In this document: positions 9,753 to 18,630 of the stretch, piece by piece | Layout: every line of letters begins with the position of its first letter | Position numbering within the stretch: position 1 is the stretch's first letter | Assembly: GCF_000196115.1 (NCBI RefSeq) | Contig: NC_005027.1 | Span: 6,506,001 to 6,570,000 of the forward strand | Reading direction: 5' to 3' | Source: Rhodopirellula baltica SH 1 | GTDB taxonomy: Bacteria > Planctomycetota > Planctomycetia > Pirellulales > Pirellulaceae | DNA length: 64,000 nucleotides | Made by a program: the position numbers and the translations under genes | The notes under the pieces: generated by a model | The model's input: only the letters and a program-made list of their open reading frames with translations | Told to the model about the DNA's origin: nothing | Databases searched by the model: none

Positions 9753-11228
9753 TCAGTCAATCTTCTCGATCGATACGTGGTCAAACTCAACTGTCCCGGT
9801 CGCTCCGAACAATCCAATCCGCACAATTCCCTCACGTGCGGCTCGCGGGACCCGTACCAAACGGCTGTCATCACGCCACGGACGAGTTCCTCGATATGGA
9901 CCCATCGAAAATGTTCCCAGGTCACGCCTTAGCTCGTCGTAGAAACTGATTGCGACCATTGGCCACGCATCCGCATCGGGCCCCTTCACAACCTTGTCGG
10001 TTCGAAGTCGAGCAGACAGACGAATCAAAGAGACTTTGGTTCCGTCGATTGCAATGCCTTGCAACAAGTGCGATCCCAAACCGGGGGTCTCGTTTTCAAA
10101 CCGAACCAACCCGGAATCTTTCGCACCTTCGGCTCCGTCTGCCTGTAACGCGACTTGCTCGACTTGCCGACCGTAATACCATCCGGGCACAAAACCCTCT
10201 GGATCGTCGGCTCCGGGCGGATCGGAGAAATCCTGGTTGACGACTTTGGGGTTGGCGGGATCGGGAAGCGTTTGACGAGCGTCCTCCGCCGTGCCAGTCA
10301 TGGGGACAAACAGCGTCGGCCGGAGTGGTTCGCGAACCAGCTCGCCATCACGTTTGGTCATCCGGTACAGCGTTTGTTGATAGCGTTCGCCGACGGGAAT
10401 GATCATCGACCCGCCTTCGCGAAGTTGTTGCACTAGCGGAACCGGCACCGACTCGGGGCTGCACGTCACGATGATTTTGTCGAAAGGAGAGGCTTCCGGC
10501 CAACCAAGGAAACCATCGCCGATGCGAGTGTGGACGTTTTCATAACCCAGCTTGCTGAGCACTCCGGCCGCACGCGTGCCGAGTTCGTCGACAATTTCAA
10601 TCGAATAAACTTCCGCGACCAAGGGACTGAGCACGGCGGCTTGGTAACCGCTGCCGGTGCCGATTTCCAACACTTTGTCGGTCGGTTTGGGATCAAGCGT
10701 CTCCGTCATCGACGCGACGATGAACGGACTGCTGATGGTTTGTGCCGAGCCGATAGGCAAGGCCATGTCAAAGTACGCCTTGTCTCGCACCGCCGCGGGA
10801 ACGAACTCGTGTCGAGGCGTGGTCTCAATCGATTTCAGAACCGCTTCGTTGGTCACGCCAGCGGTTCGGATTCGAGTTTCAACGAGCTTGCGTCGTGCGG
10901 CCGCGTAGCGATCGTCGACGGCGGATCGCGACGAACCGGTTTGGCCCAAAATTAAATGAGGAGGCTGAGCCAAGGAACTGCCGCTGGTCAATGGAGATGG
11001 ATTGAAATGAGATCTTGATGAGCGAGGCGACTGCGACCACACGGGCGTCACAATTGAGATCAACACGCAGATCCACCCAAAGCGGGCCCATCCCGAGCGA
11101 GCCCGTCCCAACCGAGAATGGACCAACCCCACACCGCACGAGATGCTGGAGGGCAAAGTCACGGCTGTTGGAGAGAGTGCGTTGCTTGCGAGCGGTTGCT
11201 GCTTCGGAATCACTTTACGCTTCGGCAT
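9753..11228 (-). CDS. pcm: Exported protein-L-isoaspartate O-methyltransferase with C-terminal beta-rich domain
   Basis: The methyltransferase core spans about residues 100-320. It starts with the PIMT helix (VLKSIETTPRHEFVP), has the substrate-side segment DMALPIGSAQTISSPF and the SAM-binding motif VLEIGTGSGYQAAVL. PIMT methylates isoaspartyl residues so that damaged proteins can be repaired. Two features are unusual: an N-terminal extension with a hydrophobic stretch (GWICVLISIVTPVWSQS), which looks like an export signal, and a 150-residue C-terminal domain (WYYGRQVEQVALQADG, IRIGLFGATGTVEFDHVSI) resembling a carbohydrate-binding beta-sandwich. The ATG at 11228 follows GAGGTG by 5 bases and overlaps the Ppx stop; GTG at 11231 is an alternative. 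Confidence 0.88.
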   Translation of the reverse strand: MPKRKVIPKQQPLASNALSPTAVTLPSSISCGVGLVHSRLGRARSGWARFGWICVLISIVTPVWSQSPRSSRSHFNPSPLTSGSSLAQPPHLILGQTGSSRSAVDDRYAAARRKLVETRIRTAGVTNEAVLKSIETTPRHEFVPAAVRDKAYFDMALPIGSAQTISSPFIVASMTETLDPKPTDKVLEIGTGSGYQAAVLSPLVAEVYSIEIVDELGTRAAGVLSKLGYENVHTRIGDGFLGWPEASPFDKIIVTCSPESVPVPLVQQLREGGSMIIPVGERYQQTLYRMTKRDGELVREPLRPTLFVPMTGTAEDARQTLPDPANPKVVNQDFSDPPGADDPEGFVPGWYYGRQVEQVALQADGAEGAKDSGLVRFENETPGLGSHLLQGIAIDGTKVSLIRLSARLRTDKVVKGPDADAWPMVAISFYDELRRDLGTFSMGPYRGTRPWRDDSRLVRVPRAAREGIVRIGLFGATGTVEFDHVSIEKID

Positions 11229-12856
11229 CACTTCACCTCGGGTCTCAGTAGGACGGGTTTGCCGAAGATGTCTTGGAACAATCCGGAATGGCTTCGCATC
11301 GCGATTTGTTCCAGCGAGACATCGTCGACCCCCGGTGCCGAGATGACCAAACGCTTGCCTTCTTGCGTCACATTGATTTCGCGAATTCGTCCGCTGCGTG
11401 TGTCATCCAACGCGATCGCCAATCGCAAGATTGCTGCCATCTTGGCCACCGCCACTCGGTCGTGTCGGTCCAGTGATCCGTATCCTTCATGGTTGCTTTG
11501 GGGTGAAGCCCTGCGGTGATACCGAGCGACCAACGCCACCAGCATCAACTCTTGCTGAGACAGCCCAAACAGTTCGCTGTTACGGATGATGTAGTAAGCG
11601 TGTTTGTGGTTGCTGTGCAGGCTGATGTATAAGCCGACTTCATGTAGCAACGCCGACACGTACAGCAACACTTCGTAACGAGCGTCCAGCTGATGTTCTT
11701 TGGCAAGCTCTTCGAACAAACGGCGAGCCAGCTCCGCGACGGCCCGTGAATGGATCTCGTCGATTTGGTATTTGCGTCCGAGTGATACTGCCGAGCGAAT
11801 GATCTGTTGACGGAATTCGCTGGTCCAATTGCCGCCCTGCACGATGTCGGCCAGCAAACCATCCCGCAAATTGATATCGCTGACCAGAATGTGCTTTAGG
11901 TCAAAGTGCCGAGCCAACATCGTGTAAGCCAGCAGTGCTGGAGCGAGCGTTTCCGCCTCGACAAAGGTCGCCCCAAATTTTTTGACGACCGCGTCTTCGC
12001 CCATTTCGAGGATTTGCTTGGTCAGTTCTTCAAGCTTGTCGACGGGAACACGAGCCAGATTGGTTTCGTCCCAATCTTCGATCAATCGGTGAGCGGCAAA
12101 TCGGATGTCGCCACCGATCGCGACCAAGTGCAATTGCGTGTCCGTGCGAACTTGATCACCGATCCGAACCAAAATTCGGCGAATGTGAGTTTCCAACAAC
12201 TCCCGCCAGCGGACGCCGCGAGCACCGGATGCATCGAGCGTTTGCAGCAGTCGCAGCGACCCCAAACGAAATGACTCGCTATGCAACACGTTGCCGCCGC
12301 GGATGACGAGCAACTCGGTGCTGCCTCCACCGACTTCCACCACCAATGATTTGCTCTCGGCGGTTTCCGCCAAAGCCATCAGTTGCGGCGTGATGCCCAT
12401 GTAAGTGATGCGATTCACTTCGGCTTCGTCGATCGGTTCGACATCCAAACCGGTTGCCACATAAACTCGGTCGATGAACGCCACGCGGTTGCTGGCTTCG
12501 CGAACGGCGCTGGTGGCAACAACGCGAATGTCGTTGGTTGAGTCGATGCCGTATTCCCGCAGGACTCGGCGGAAACGTCTTAACACCGCGGCGGCTCGTT
12601 CGATGCCCTTGCGAGACAGACGGCGTGTTTCGAACGCATCGCGACCGAGGTCGACCGGTTGCAGCAGTGATTCGAGGGTTCGCACACTTCCGTCGTGCAG
12701 AATCTCAGCGATGGCCATTCGAATGCTAGTCGCACCAATGTCAATCGCGGCAACGGTTCTTGGCGAACTATCCAGCGGCGGCGTCGCGATGTGCGAGGTC
12801 GCCGTGTTGATGTGCGGCGCGGTCGCTGTACTTCGCGGTGAGAGTGGATTGTCCAT
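11228..12856 (-). CDS. ppx: Ppx/GppA family phosphatase (exopolyphosphatase) with HD-like C-terminal domain
   Basis: The N-terminal half is an ASKHA-fold Ppx/GppA domain with phosphate-binding loops VAAIDIGATSIRMAIAEI and VVEVGGGSTELLVI. The C-terminal 200 residues form the helical HD-type domain (LLHEVGLYISLHSNHKHAYY, VALVARYHRR). These enzymes hydrolyse polyphosphate or pppGpp and affect phosphate storage and stringent signalling; the two activities cannot be separated from sequence. The total of about 542 residues is close to that of long Ppx proteins. Start: ATG at 12856, or GTG at 12865, which has AGGA at good spacing. It overlaps the methyltransferase gene at TGATG, so the two are probably translationally coupled. 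Confidence 0.9.
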   Translation of the reverse strand: MDNPLSPRSTATAPHINTATSHIATPPLDSSPRTVAAIDIGATSIRMAIAEILHDGSVRTLESLLQPVDLGRDAFETRRLSRKGIERAAAVLRRFRRVLREYGIDSTNDIRVVATSAVREASNRVAFIDRVYVATGLDVEPIDEAEVNRITYMGITPQLMALAETAESKSLVVEVGGGSTELLVIRGGNVLHSESFRLGSLRLLQTLDASGARGVRWRELLETHIRRILVRIGDQVRTDTQLHLVAIGGDIRFAAHRLIEDWDETNLARVPVDKLEELTKQILEMGEDAVVKKFGATFVEAETLAPALLAYTMLARHFDLKHILVSDINLRDGLLADIVQGGNWTSEFRQQIIRSAVSLGRKYQIDEIHSRAVAELARRLFEELAKEHQLDARYEVLLYVSALLHEVGLYISLHSNHKHAYYIIRNSELFGLSQQELMLVALVARYHRRASPQSNHEGYGSLDRHDRVAVAKMAAILRLAIALDDTRSGRIREINVTQEGKRLVISAPGVDDVSLEQIAMRSHSGLFQDIFGKPVLLRPEVK

Positions 12857-12873
12857 GTGATTCACTCGGTTTC

Positions 12874-13572
12874 CTATGCGGTGGATGCGAGAGGGACATC
12901 AAATCCGTGTCGTCGCAAAACATCGATTGCTTGTTCACCGCCCAAACACACTTCCGCCTTCCATCCGTGAGCGAGTGCGGCTTCCACGTTTTCCTCGCGA
13001 TCGTCGACGAAGAGAATTTCTTCCGGTCGCAATTCAGCATTGTCGCCTTCGTCCGGTCGCATTGCCAAGCACTCGCTGGCCAACTTCATCGCCGTTTCAT
13101 AAATGACGCGGTCCGGTTTCATGCTCCGGGTCTCGTAGCTGACGACTTGCACGTCAAACGGACCGCTCATGATTTCCCAGTCACGGCCGTTGACCCAGTT
13201 CCAATGAGCCGCACACGTGTTGCTGAGGATTCCGATCGGAACCTTCGCCGCACGCAATGATTGCAGAACGGCAACCATCGACTCGATCGGTGTGAACATG
13301 TCACTGATCGCCCGCATGATGTCGCCTGTTGCGACCATCCCATTAGGTTGCACCAACGTCGCGTAAGCATCGCGAACCGCTTGCGCGAATTCATCTTCCG
13401 AGATCAGGCCGGTTTCCAGCTGATTCTGCAATCCGCCCGTGTGAAGAATTTCATCGGACGCTTCGCGGGTTCCACCGAACAAGTCCGCCACGTTGTCGCT
13501 GGCAAGATTGCGATCGAACGAGACCAGGATGTTCCCGAGGTCGAAGTAAACAAATCGAATGTCGGGCGTCAT
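12874..13572 (-). CDS. HAD-family hydrolase
   Basis: The 232-residue protein opens with the HAD nucleophile motif FVYFDLGNILVSFDRN, in which the second Asp of DxD is Gly, as in YihX-type HAD-IA phosphatases. Further motifs are IGILSNTCAAHWNW (motif II Ser/Thr region), the MKPDRVIYE Lys, and EILFVDDREENVEAALAHGW (motif III/IV). A sugar-phosphate or nucleotide phosphatase is likely, but the substrate cannot be told. The ATG at 13572 overlaps the stop of the upstream DUF1080 gene by one base (TGATG), which fixes the start and implies coupled translation. Confidence 0.88.
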   Translation of the reverse strand: MTPDIRFVYFDLGNILVSFDRNLASDNVADLFGGTREASDEILHTGGLQNQLETGLISEDEFAQAVRDAYATLVQPNGMVATGDIMRAISDMFTPIESMVAVLQSLRAAKVPIGILSNTCAAHWNWVNGRDWEIMSGPFDVQVVSYETRSMKPDRVIYETAMKLASECLAMRPDEGDNAELRPEEILFVDDREENVEAALAHGWKAEVCLGGEQAIDVLRRHGFDVPLASTA

Positions 13573-14429
13573 CAGTCCAGTCCGAGAATGCGAAGATTTC
13601 GATACCAAGCTTCCGCGGGTTTTCCGGAATGAATTTGCAATGCGATCACGCCGACCTGAGGAATGCCTTCTTCGGTTTCAATGTAGTCAACCGTCTGAAT
13701 ACCGTTGAGGCTGATCTGAATTCGAGGTCCATGGCACACGATCCGCATCTCGACCCAGTCGGTTTGTTCGGGCCGGTCGGTTTGTTCCGGTGTCGCTGGT
13801 TGTGAGTCCTGGTCGGCTTGTTCGGATGTTTTGGTTGCGGTGCCCTGCCCTGCTGCCGGTTGCTTCCACTCGACTTCGAATGGTGGTTCGGGCAATTGCA
13901 GCATCCGACGACGTCGTGATTCGTCATACAACGCGCCCCAAATGGATCGCTCGGCGGAATAGCCTGCGTCGGCTTGGTAGCCAATCATCTCATGGGATGG
14001 CACTTCGTCGCGTTTGGTCGGACGTCGAGACCGGAACTGGATCCCGGCGTTGCGGCCTTCACCGCGCATTCGGATCTCAGCTCGAAATTCGAAATTGTCA
14101 AACTTCTCGGTCGTGGCCAAGAACTGGTTCTTTGGGATCGGTTGGTCCAACCGGCCCGCGACGATCGATTCGTCCTCGATCCGGAACCACGAAGCATCCC
14201 CTTCGAATCCCGCCAGGATTTGCCCGTCGAACAACGAACGACTTCGAGTCTTGAATTCTTCGTCGCTGACACCGAGATCTTCGACCGGTTCTGCCACCGT
14301 CGTCGCCAATTTGGGCTGGTCTTGGGCTTGAGTGCCCTGCCCCATCGTCACCCAGACGACCGCCAGCATCAACGCCGCGGTGACATGAGCTGAAGGGGCT
14401 TTCGCGGACGACAAAACGGGTGTGCTCAT
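13572..14429 (-). CDS. Exported DUF1080 (3-keto-disaccharide hydrolase-like) protein
   Basis: The 285 residues begin with a signal peptide (VTAALMLAVVWVTMGQGTQAQ). The rest matches DUF1080, a concanavalin-like beta-sandwich: RSLFDGQILAGFEGDASWFR, NFEFRAEIRMRGEGRNAGIQFR, MIGYQADAG, and the closing PQVGVIALQIHSGKPAEAWY with RNLRILG. The family was recently linked to 3-keto-glycoside hydrolysis in other bacteria; the substrate here is unknown. A low-complexity linker (TPEQTDRPEQTDW) sits inside the domain at about residues 200-220. The start at 14429 puts the signal peptide at a normal distance; in-frame upstream ATGs would lack a typical signal. Confidence 0.85.
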   Translation of the reverse strand: MSTPVLSSAKAPSAHVTAALMLAVVWVTMGQGTQAQDQPKLATTVAEPVEDLGVSDEEFKTRSRSLFDGQILAGFEGDASWFRIEDESIVAGRLDQPIPKNQFLATTEKFDNFEFRAEIRMRGEGRNAGIQFRSRRPTKRDEVPSHEMIGYQADAGYSAERSIWGALYDESRRRRMLQLPEPPFEVEWKQPAAGQGTATKTSEQADQDSQPATPEQTDRPEQTDWVEMRIVCHGPRIQISLNGIQTVDYIETEEGIPQVGVIALQIHSGKPAEAWYRNLRILGLD

Positions 14430-14617
14430 GGTCGAAATTCGCTTTTTTGAATTGAAACCGGTCTCAATTCCGAACGGTGGAGATGGGAACTTTGTCAGGG
14501 TTGTTCGTGAGATGAACTGCCCCGTCTTTGTAGTTTTCATGTCACCGATCATACTCTTTGACCCTTTCAAGGTGTTGCCACCCATCTTCGGCCGCTTTCC
14601 CCTGCCAAAACGATCTC

Positions 14618-16321
14618 ATGACCGCGTCTCAGCCTGAATCCGATTCCAATGCACTGAACAAGTACAGCAGCAAGATCACCCAGCCGAAAAGCCAGGGTGC
14701 GTCGCAGGCGATGCTTTACGCCACCGGCATGTCCTCGGAGGATATGAACAAGCCTCAAGTCGGCATCGGCAGCATGTGGTACGAGGGCAACAGCTGCAAC
14801 ATGCACCTGCTCGATCTCGCAGCGGATGTTAAAGCTGGAGTCACCGACGCCGGAATGGTCGGAATGCGTTTCAACACCATCGGTGTCTCGGACGGCATCT
14901 CGATGGGGACCGACGGGATGAGCTTCTCACTGCAAAGTCGCGACCTGATCGCCGACTCGATCGAGACGATCATGGGGGCGCAGTGGTACGACGCGTTGAT
15001 CACCCTGCCCGGCTGCGACAAGAACATGCCCGGCTGTTTGATGGCGATGGGACGTCTGAACCGTCCTTCCATCATGGTCTACGGTGGAACGATTAAACCT
15101 GGCAGCTACCGCGACGAGAAGCTGGACATCGTCAGCGCGTTCCAGTGCTACGGCCAGTTCATCGCGGGACAAATCAGCGAAGAAGAACGCAGTGAAATCG
15201 TTCGCCGCAGTTGCCCAGGTGCGGGAGCATGCGGCGGCATGTACACCGCCAACACGATGGCCACCGCAATCGAAGCCTTGGGCATGGCCCTGCCCTACTC
15301 CGCCAGCATCCCTGCAGAGCATCCAGAAAAGAAAGAGGAATGCAAACGTGCCGGTTTGGCCATCCTCGAACTGTTGAAGAAGGACATCAAGCCTCGCGAC
15401 ATCATGACTCGCGGTGCATTCGAAGACGCGATGGTGACATTGATGGCACTGGGCGGCAGCACCAACGCGGTGCTTCACTTGATCGCGATGGCTCGCAGCG
15501 TCGATGTGCCACTGACGATTGAAGACTTCCAATCGGTCAGCGACCGCACACCTTTCTTGGCCGACCTGAAACCCAGCGGCAAGTTCGTTCAAGAAGACCT
15601 GCACAGCGTCGGTGGCACGCCCGCGGTGATGAAGTACTTGCTCGAAAAGGGCATGATCAAAGGCGAGCACATGACCGTCACCGGCAAGACTCTCGCGGAG
15701 AACCTGGCCGATTTGCCTGGTTTGAAGACCGGCCAAAAGATCGTGTCGACGGTCGAAGAGCCGATCAAAAAATCGGGTCACATTCGAATCCTGAAAGGAT
15801 CACTGGCCACGGAAGGCGCGGTCGCGAAAATCACTGGCAAAGAAGGTCTGCAGTTCAGCGGACCGGCTCGTGTCTATGACAATGAGGAATTGATGCTCGC
15901 CGCTTTGGAACAAAAGCAGATTCAAAAGGGTGACGTCGTTGTGATCCGCTACGAAGGTCCCAAGGGCGGACCCGGCATGCCTGAGATGTTGACTCCAACC
16001 AGTGCCATCATGGGTGCTGGTTTGGGAAGCGACGTCGCGATGCTGACTGACGGCCGTTTCAGCGGCGGTAGTCACGGGTTCATCGTGGGGCACATCACTC
16101 CCGAAGCACAAGTTGGTGGTCCGATCGCATTGATCGAAGATGGAGACACGATCACGATTGATGCCGAAACCAACTCGTTGGACTTAGAAGTCGATGCGGC
16201 TGAATTGGAAGCCCGCCGATCCAAGTGGACCGCACCGCCACTGAAAGCCACCCGCGGAACGCTCTACAAGTACATCAAGTGCGTGAAGAGCGCCAGCGAA
16301 GGCTGCGTCACCGACGAGTGA
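14618..16321 (+). CDS. ilvD: Dihydroxy-acid dehydratase
   Basis: IlvD dehydrates 2,3-dihydroxy-isovalerate and -methylvalerate in valine, leucine and isoleucine synthesis. The 567 residues fit the family. Fe-S and substrate motifs are present: [22 protein letters not shown] and [20 protein letters not shown], as well as [11 protein letters not shown] and the C-terminal [12 protein letters not shown] loop. The three Cys positions expected for a [2Fe-2S] or [4Fe-4S] cluster are all there. The start at 14618 is the first ATG before the conserved region. It is a single plus-strand gene among minus-strand neighbours, diverging from DUF1080. Confidence 0.97.
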
Positions 16322-16349
16322 GTCGTCAACGACGTTTCAACGCACGTAG

Positions 16350-16381
16350 GATGGGCACTCCTGCTCGTCAGAGTACCCATC
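16350..16381 (+). terminator. Hairpin after ilvD
   Basis: GATGGG-C-ACTC pairs with GAGT-A-CCCATC around a 10-base loop, 28 bp after the ilvD stop. There is no T-run. It may terminate ilvD transcription or be another dispersed short palindrome. Confidence 0.4.
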
Positions 16382-16422
16382 ACAACCCGACGCGTGAGTT
16401 TTGAAGTTGCGCTTTTTCGTTG

Positions 16423-16615
16423 AATGGCCAACGGCCTTCGTCATCGTAGCCTGGGGCATCGCCCCAGGGATCGAGAACGAAGGGAAATGAGTTGGCCAAC
16501 GGCCAACATCAACCCACATGTTTTGAATTGAATTCGGCCGTTGGCCAAAATGGGGTCGTGTTTTCTGCTCCAGGGGCGATGCCCCTGGCTAGGTTGAACG
16601 AGGCCGTTGGCCATT
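16423..16615. repeat. Nested palindromic element (TGGCCAACGGCC family)
   Basis: The two ends are imperfect inverted copies of about 45 bp. Each has GAATGGCCAACGGCC at its outer end and a short hairpin at its inner end: CCTGGGGC-ATC-GCCCCAGG (16450-16468) on the left and CCAGGGGC-GAT-GCCCCTGG (16570-16588) on the right. Two further arms, TTGGCCAACGGCCAA (16492) and GGCCGTTGGCCA (16536), are inverted inside. The element fills the space between the converging ilvD and sulfatase genes. It contains no open frame worth calling. The rest of the 16322-16896 interval holds only the hairpin at 16350 and a weak match to the 6898 repeat family near 16830-16900. Confidence 0.75.
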
Positions 16616-16896
16616 CGAGGAAAAGCACAACTCCAAATCGCCGTTGAGCGAGGGACGCCCCTAGCTCGCACGCCGGCCCCATCCGGGGCGAAACCCAGAC
16701 GCCAGCGACCATTTGTTTTGCGAATGTCCCAAGGGAGGGTGAAGTAAAACTGCACGACCTCGAAGCAAGGGGAGTCAGGGCAATTTGAAGATGAACTTGC
16801 GCAAGCGAATCGGCTTCACAACACCCCGTGTGCAGCAGTCCAGGCTAACGCCTGAACGGCTCACGGGATTCAATCCAATCATTCCTGCGTACCTGC

Positions 16897-18414
16897 TTAC
16901 AACCGAGCCGGATTGACCGGCACCGTCGGGGTCTCACCCGACGCTTTCGCTCGCAGTAACGGACGCAATCGACGGATGACGGCAACCGCCCGCTCATCCG
17001 GATCCAAGGCCAAGTTGTGGAATTCATTCGGGTCGCTTTGGTGGTCGTACAACTCGACCCCGTGCCGACCTTCGGCCCATTCGGTGTATCGATAGCGATG
17101 CGTGCGAATGCTGCATCCCATCACTTGCTCGGGCAACCGATCGTCCGCGGGACGCAAGACTTGCGTGATTGCCGTGCCGTTCCAGTTGGCAACCGGATCG
17201 TTCAGCAAAGGCTTCAAGCTGCGACCTGCCAATCCGCTCGGTGATTCAATCCCAGCCACATCCGTGAGCGTTGGATAGATGTCAACGAACTCGACGATGC
17301 GATTGCAGGAACCAAGTCCCAACTGCGATGGATCGCGAATGATCAGCGGCGCTTTGGCTCCTTCTTCGAACAGCGTTCGCTTCTGCCAAACACCATTGTG
17401 TTCGCCGAGGTGGTAACCGTGATCGCTCCAGAACACCACGATCGTGTTGTCGGCCAGTCCCTGTTCTTCCAGTGCATCGAGCAAGCGTCCGACTTGAGCG
17501 TCGATAAACGACACGCACGCGTAGTAAGCCTGAGTCGCTTTCAACAGCGTTGTTTCATCGAGTCCATAATTGGGAACCGGGCAATTGTGAGCGAACGCCG
17601 CCGTGGGAATGTCCTCGCGATCACCGGCGGGAGCGAAGGGCAATCGCAGTGACTCCAGCGGGTACATGTCGAAGTATTTCTTCGGTGCGACATAAGGTGT
17701 GTGTGGTCGAAAGAAACCGACACCCAAAAAGAATGGTTCATCTTTCTTCTCTCGCATGATTCGGATGGCTTCCGTCGCGATCATGCCATCGGTCTGTTCT
17801 TCGTCCTCCCCGTCGGCAGCCAACCAACTGAGTGCGCCACTGATCTTGCGATGCGGTTCGGCATTGAAAATGAGATGCTCGTCGTCTTTGTCACGTCCCT
17901 TTGGATTGACCGTTTGGTTCCACGAGGGTGGATCGTCAAAGCCATCCGTTCCGATCGACGCTGGCACGTTGTAGTGATAGATCTTGCCAACTCGAGCTGC
18001 AAAGTAGCCGGCCTGTTGAAACGCTTGCGACAACGTGATGACGTTTGGCACTTCGTCACGAAAATGTCGATCGAGGTCGTAGACTTTGATTTGATCGGGA
18101 CGCAGACCCGTCATCACGGACGCGCGAGTCGGATTGCACAGTGGCAGTTGGTTGTACGCTCGGCGGAAACAGACTCCCGTCGCTGCCAAGCGATCGATGT
18201 TGGGTGTCTTGGCAACCACATCGCCGTAGCACCCCAATGCCGATGCTAGGTCGTCGACGGCGATGAACAGCACGTTGGGTTTGGAGGGATTGGATTGCGT
18301 TTCCGCGTTTGCCGGGGTCGCGTGATTGGCAATGCACGCGATGAGTGTGGCGAGCATCCACAGGCGGCTTGGGTTGTGGATGGAAGGTGATGCGAGAGAG
18401 GGGGCCAGGTGCAT
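16897..18414 (-). CDS. Sulfatase, iduronate-2-sulfatase-like
   Basis: The 505-residue protein has an N-terminal signal region ([22 protein letters not shown]). It then shows the type I sulfatase core: [19 protein letters not shown] with metal-binding Asp residues, and the formylglycine motif [14 protein letters not shown] (CxPTR). Family features [31 protein letters not shown] and the Asp/His pair in SDHGYHLG are conserved. Type I sulfatases hydrolyse sulfate esters after Cys-to-formylglycine conversion; the converting enzyme is not in this window. The overall pattern is closest to iduronate-2-sulfatase relatives, often acting on sulfated algal polysaccharides. The second sulfatase gene lies directly upstream on the same strand. 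Confidence 0.93.
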   Translation of the reverse strand: MHLAPSLASPSIHNPSRLWMLATLIACIANHATPANAETQSNPSKPNVLFIAVDDLASALGCYGDVVAKTPNIDRLAATGVCFRRAYNQLPLCNPTRASVMTGLRPDQIKVYDLDRHFRDEVPNVITLSQAFQQAGYFAARVGKIYHYNVPASIGTDGFDDPPSWNQTVNPKGRDKDDEHLIFNAEPHRKISGALSWLAADGEDEEQTDGMIATEAIRIMREKKDEPFFLGVGFFRPHTPYVAPKKYFDMYPLESLRLPFAPAGDREDIPTAAFAHNCPVPNYGLDETTLLKATQAYYACVSFIDAQVGRLLDALEEQGLADNTIVVFWSDHGYHLGEHNGVWQKRTLFEEGAKAPLIIRDPSQLGLGSCNRIVEFVDIYPTLTDVAGIESPSGLAGRSLKPLLNDPVANWNGTAITQVLRPADDRLPEQVMGCSIRTHRYRYTEWAEGRHGVELYDHQSDPNEFHNLALDPDERAVAVIRRLRPLLRAKASGETPTVPVNPARL

Positions 18415-18498
18415 GAGTCACGCGAGGAAGTGGGGAGGGGAGCGGCACAGCAGAGGAGTGATTTGCGCTGGTCGGTTCAACGGACTAGGAAGTCCATT

Positions 18499-18609
18499 GT
18501 ACGCTGGGCTTCCAAGCCCGGCGAAATCAAGAATAGTACGCTGGGCTGCCATGCCCGGCGAAATCAGGAACAGTACGCTGGGCTTCCAAGCCCGGCGAAA
18601 TCGAACACA
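18499..18609. repeat. Three tandem 37-bp repeats
   Basis: Units begin at 18499, 18536 and 18573 with GTACGCTGGGCTTCCAAGCC and continue with CGGCGAAATC plus a short variable end. Each contains a small palindrome, GGGCTTCCAAGCCC; in the middle copy it reads GGGCTGCCATGCCC, which changes two bases symmetrically about the centre. The array lies between the stop of the second sulfatase and the start of the first. Confidence 0.8.
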
Positions 18610-18630
18610 CGATCCCGCCCCACCTCGCGT

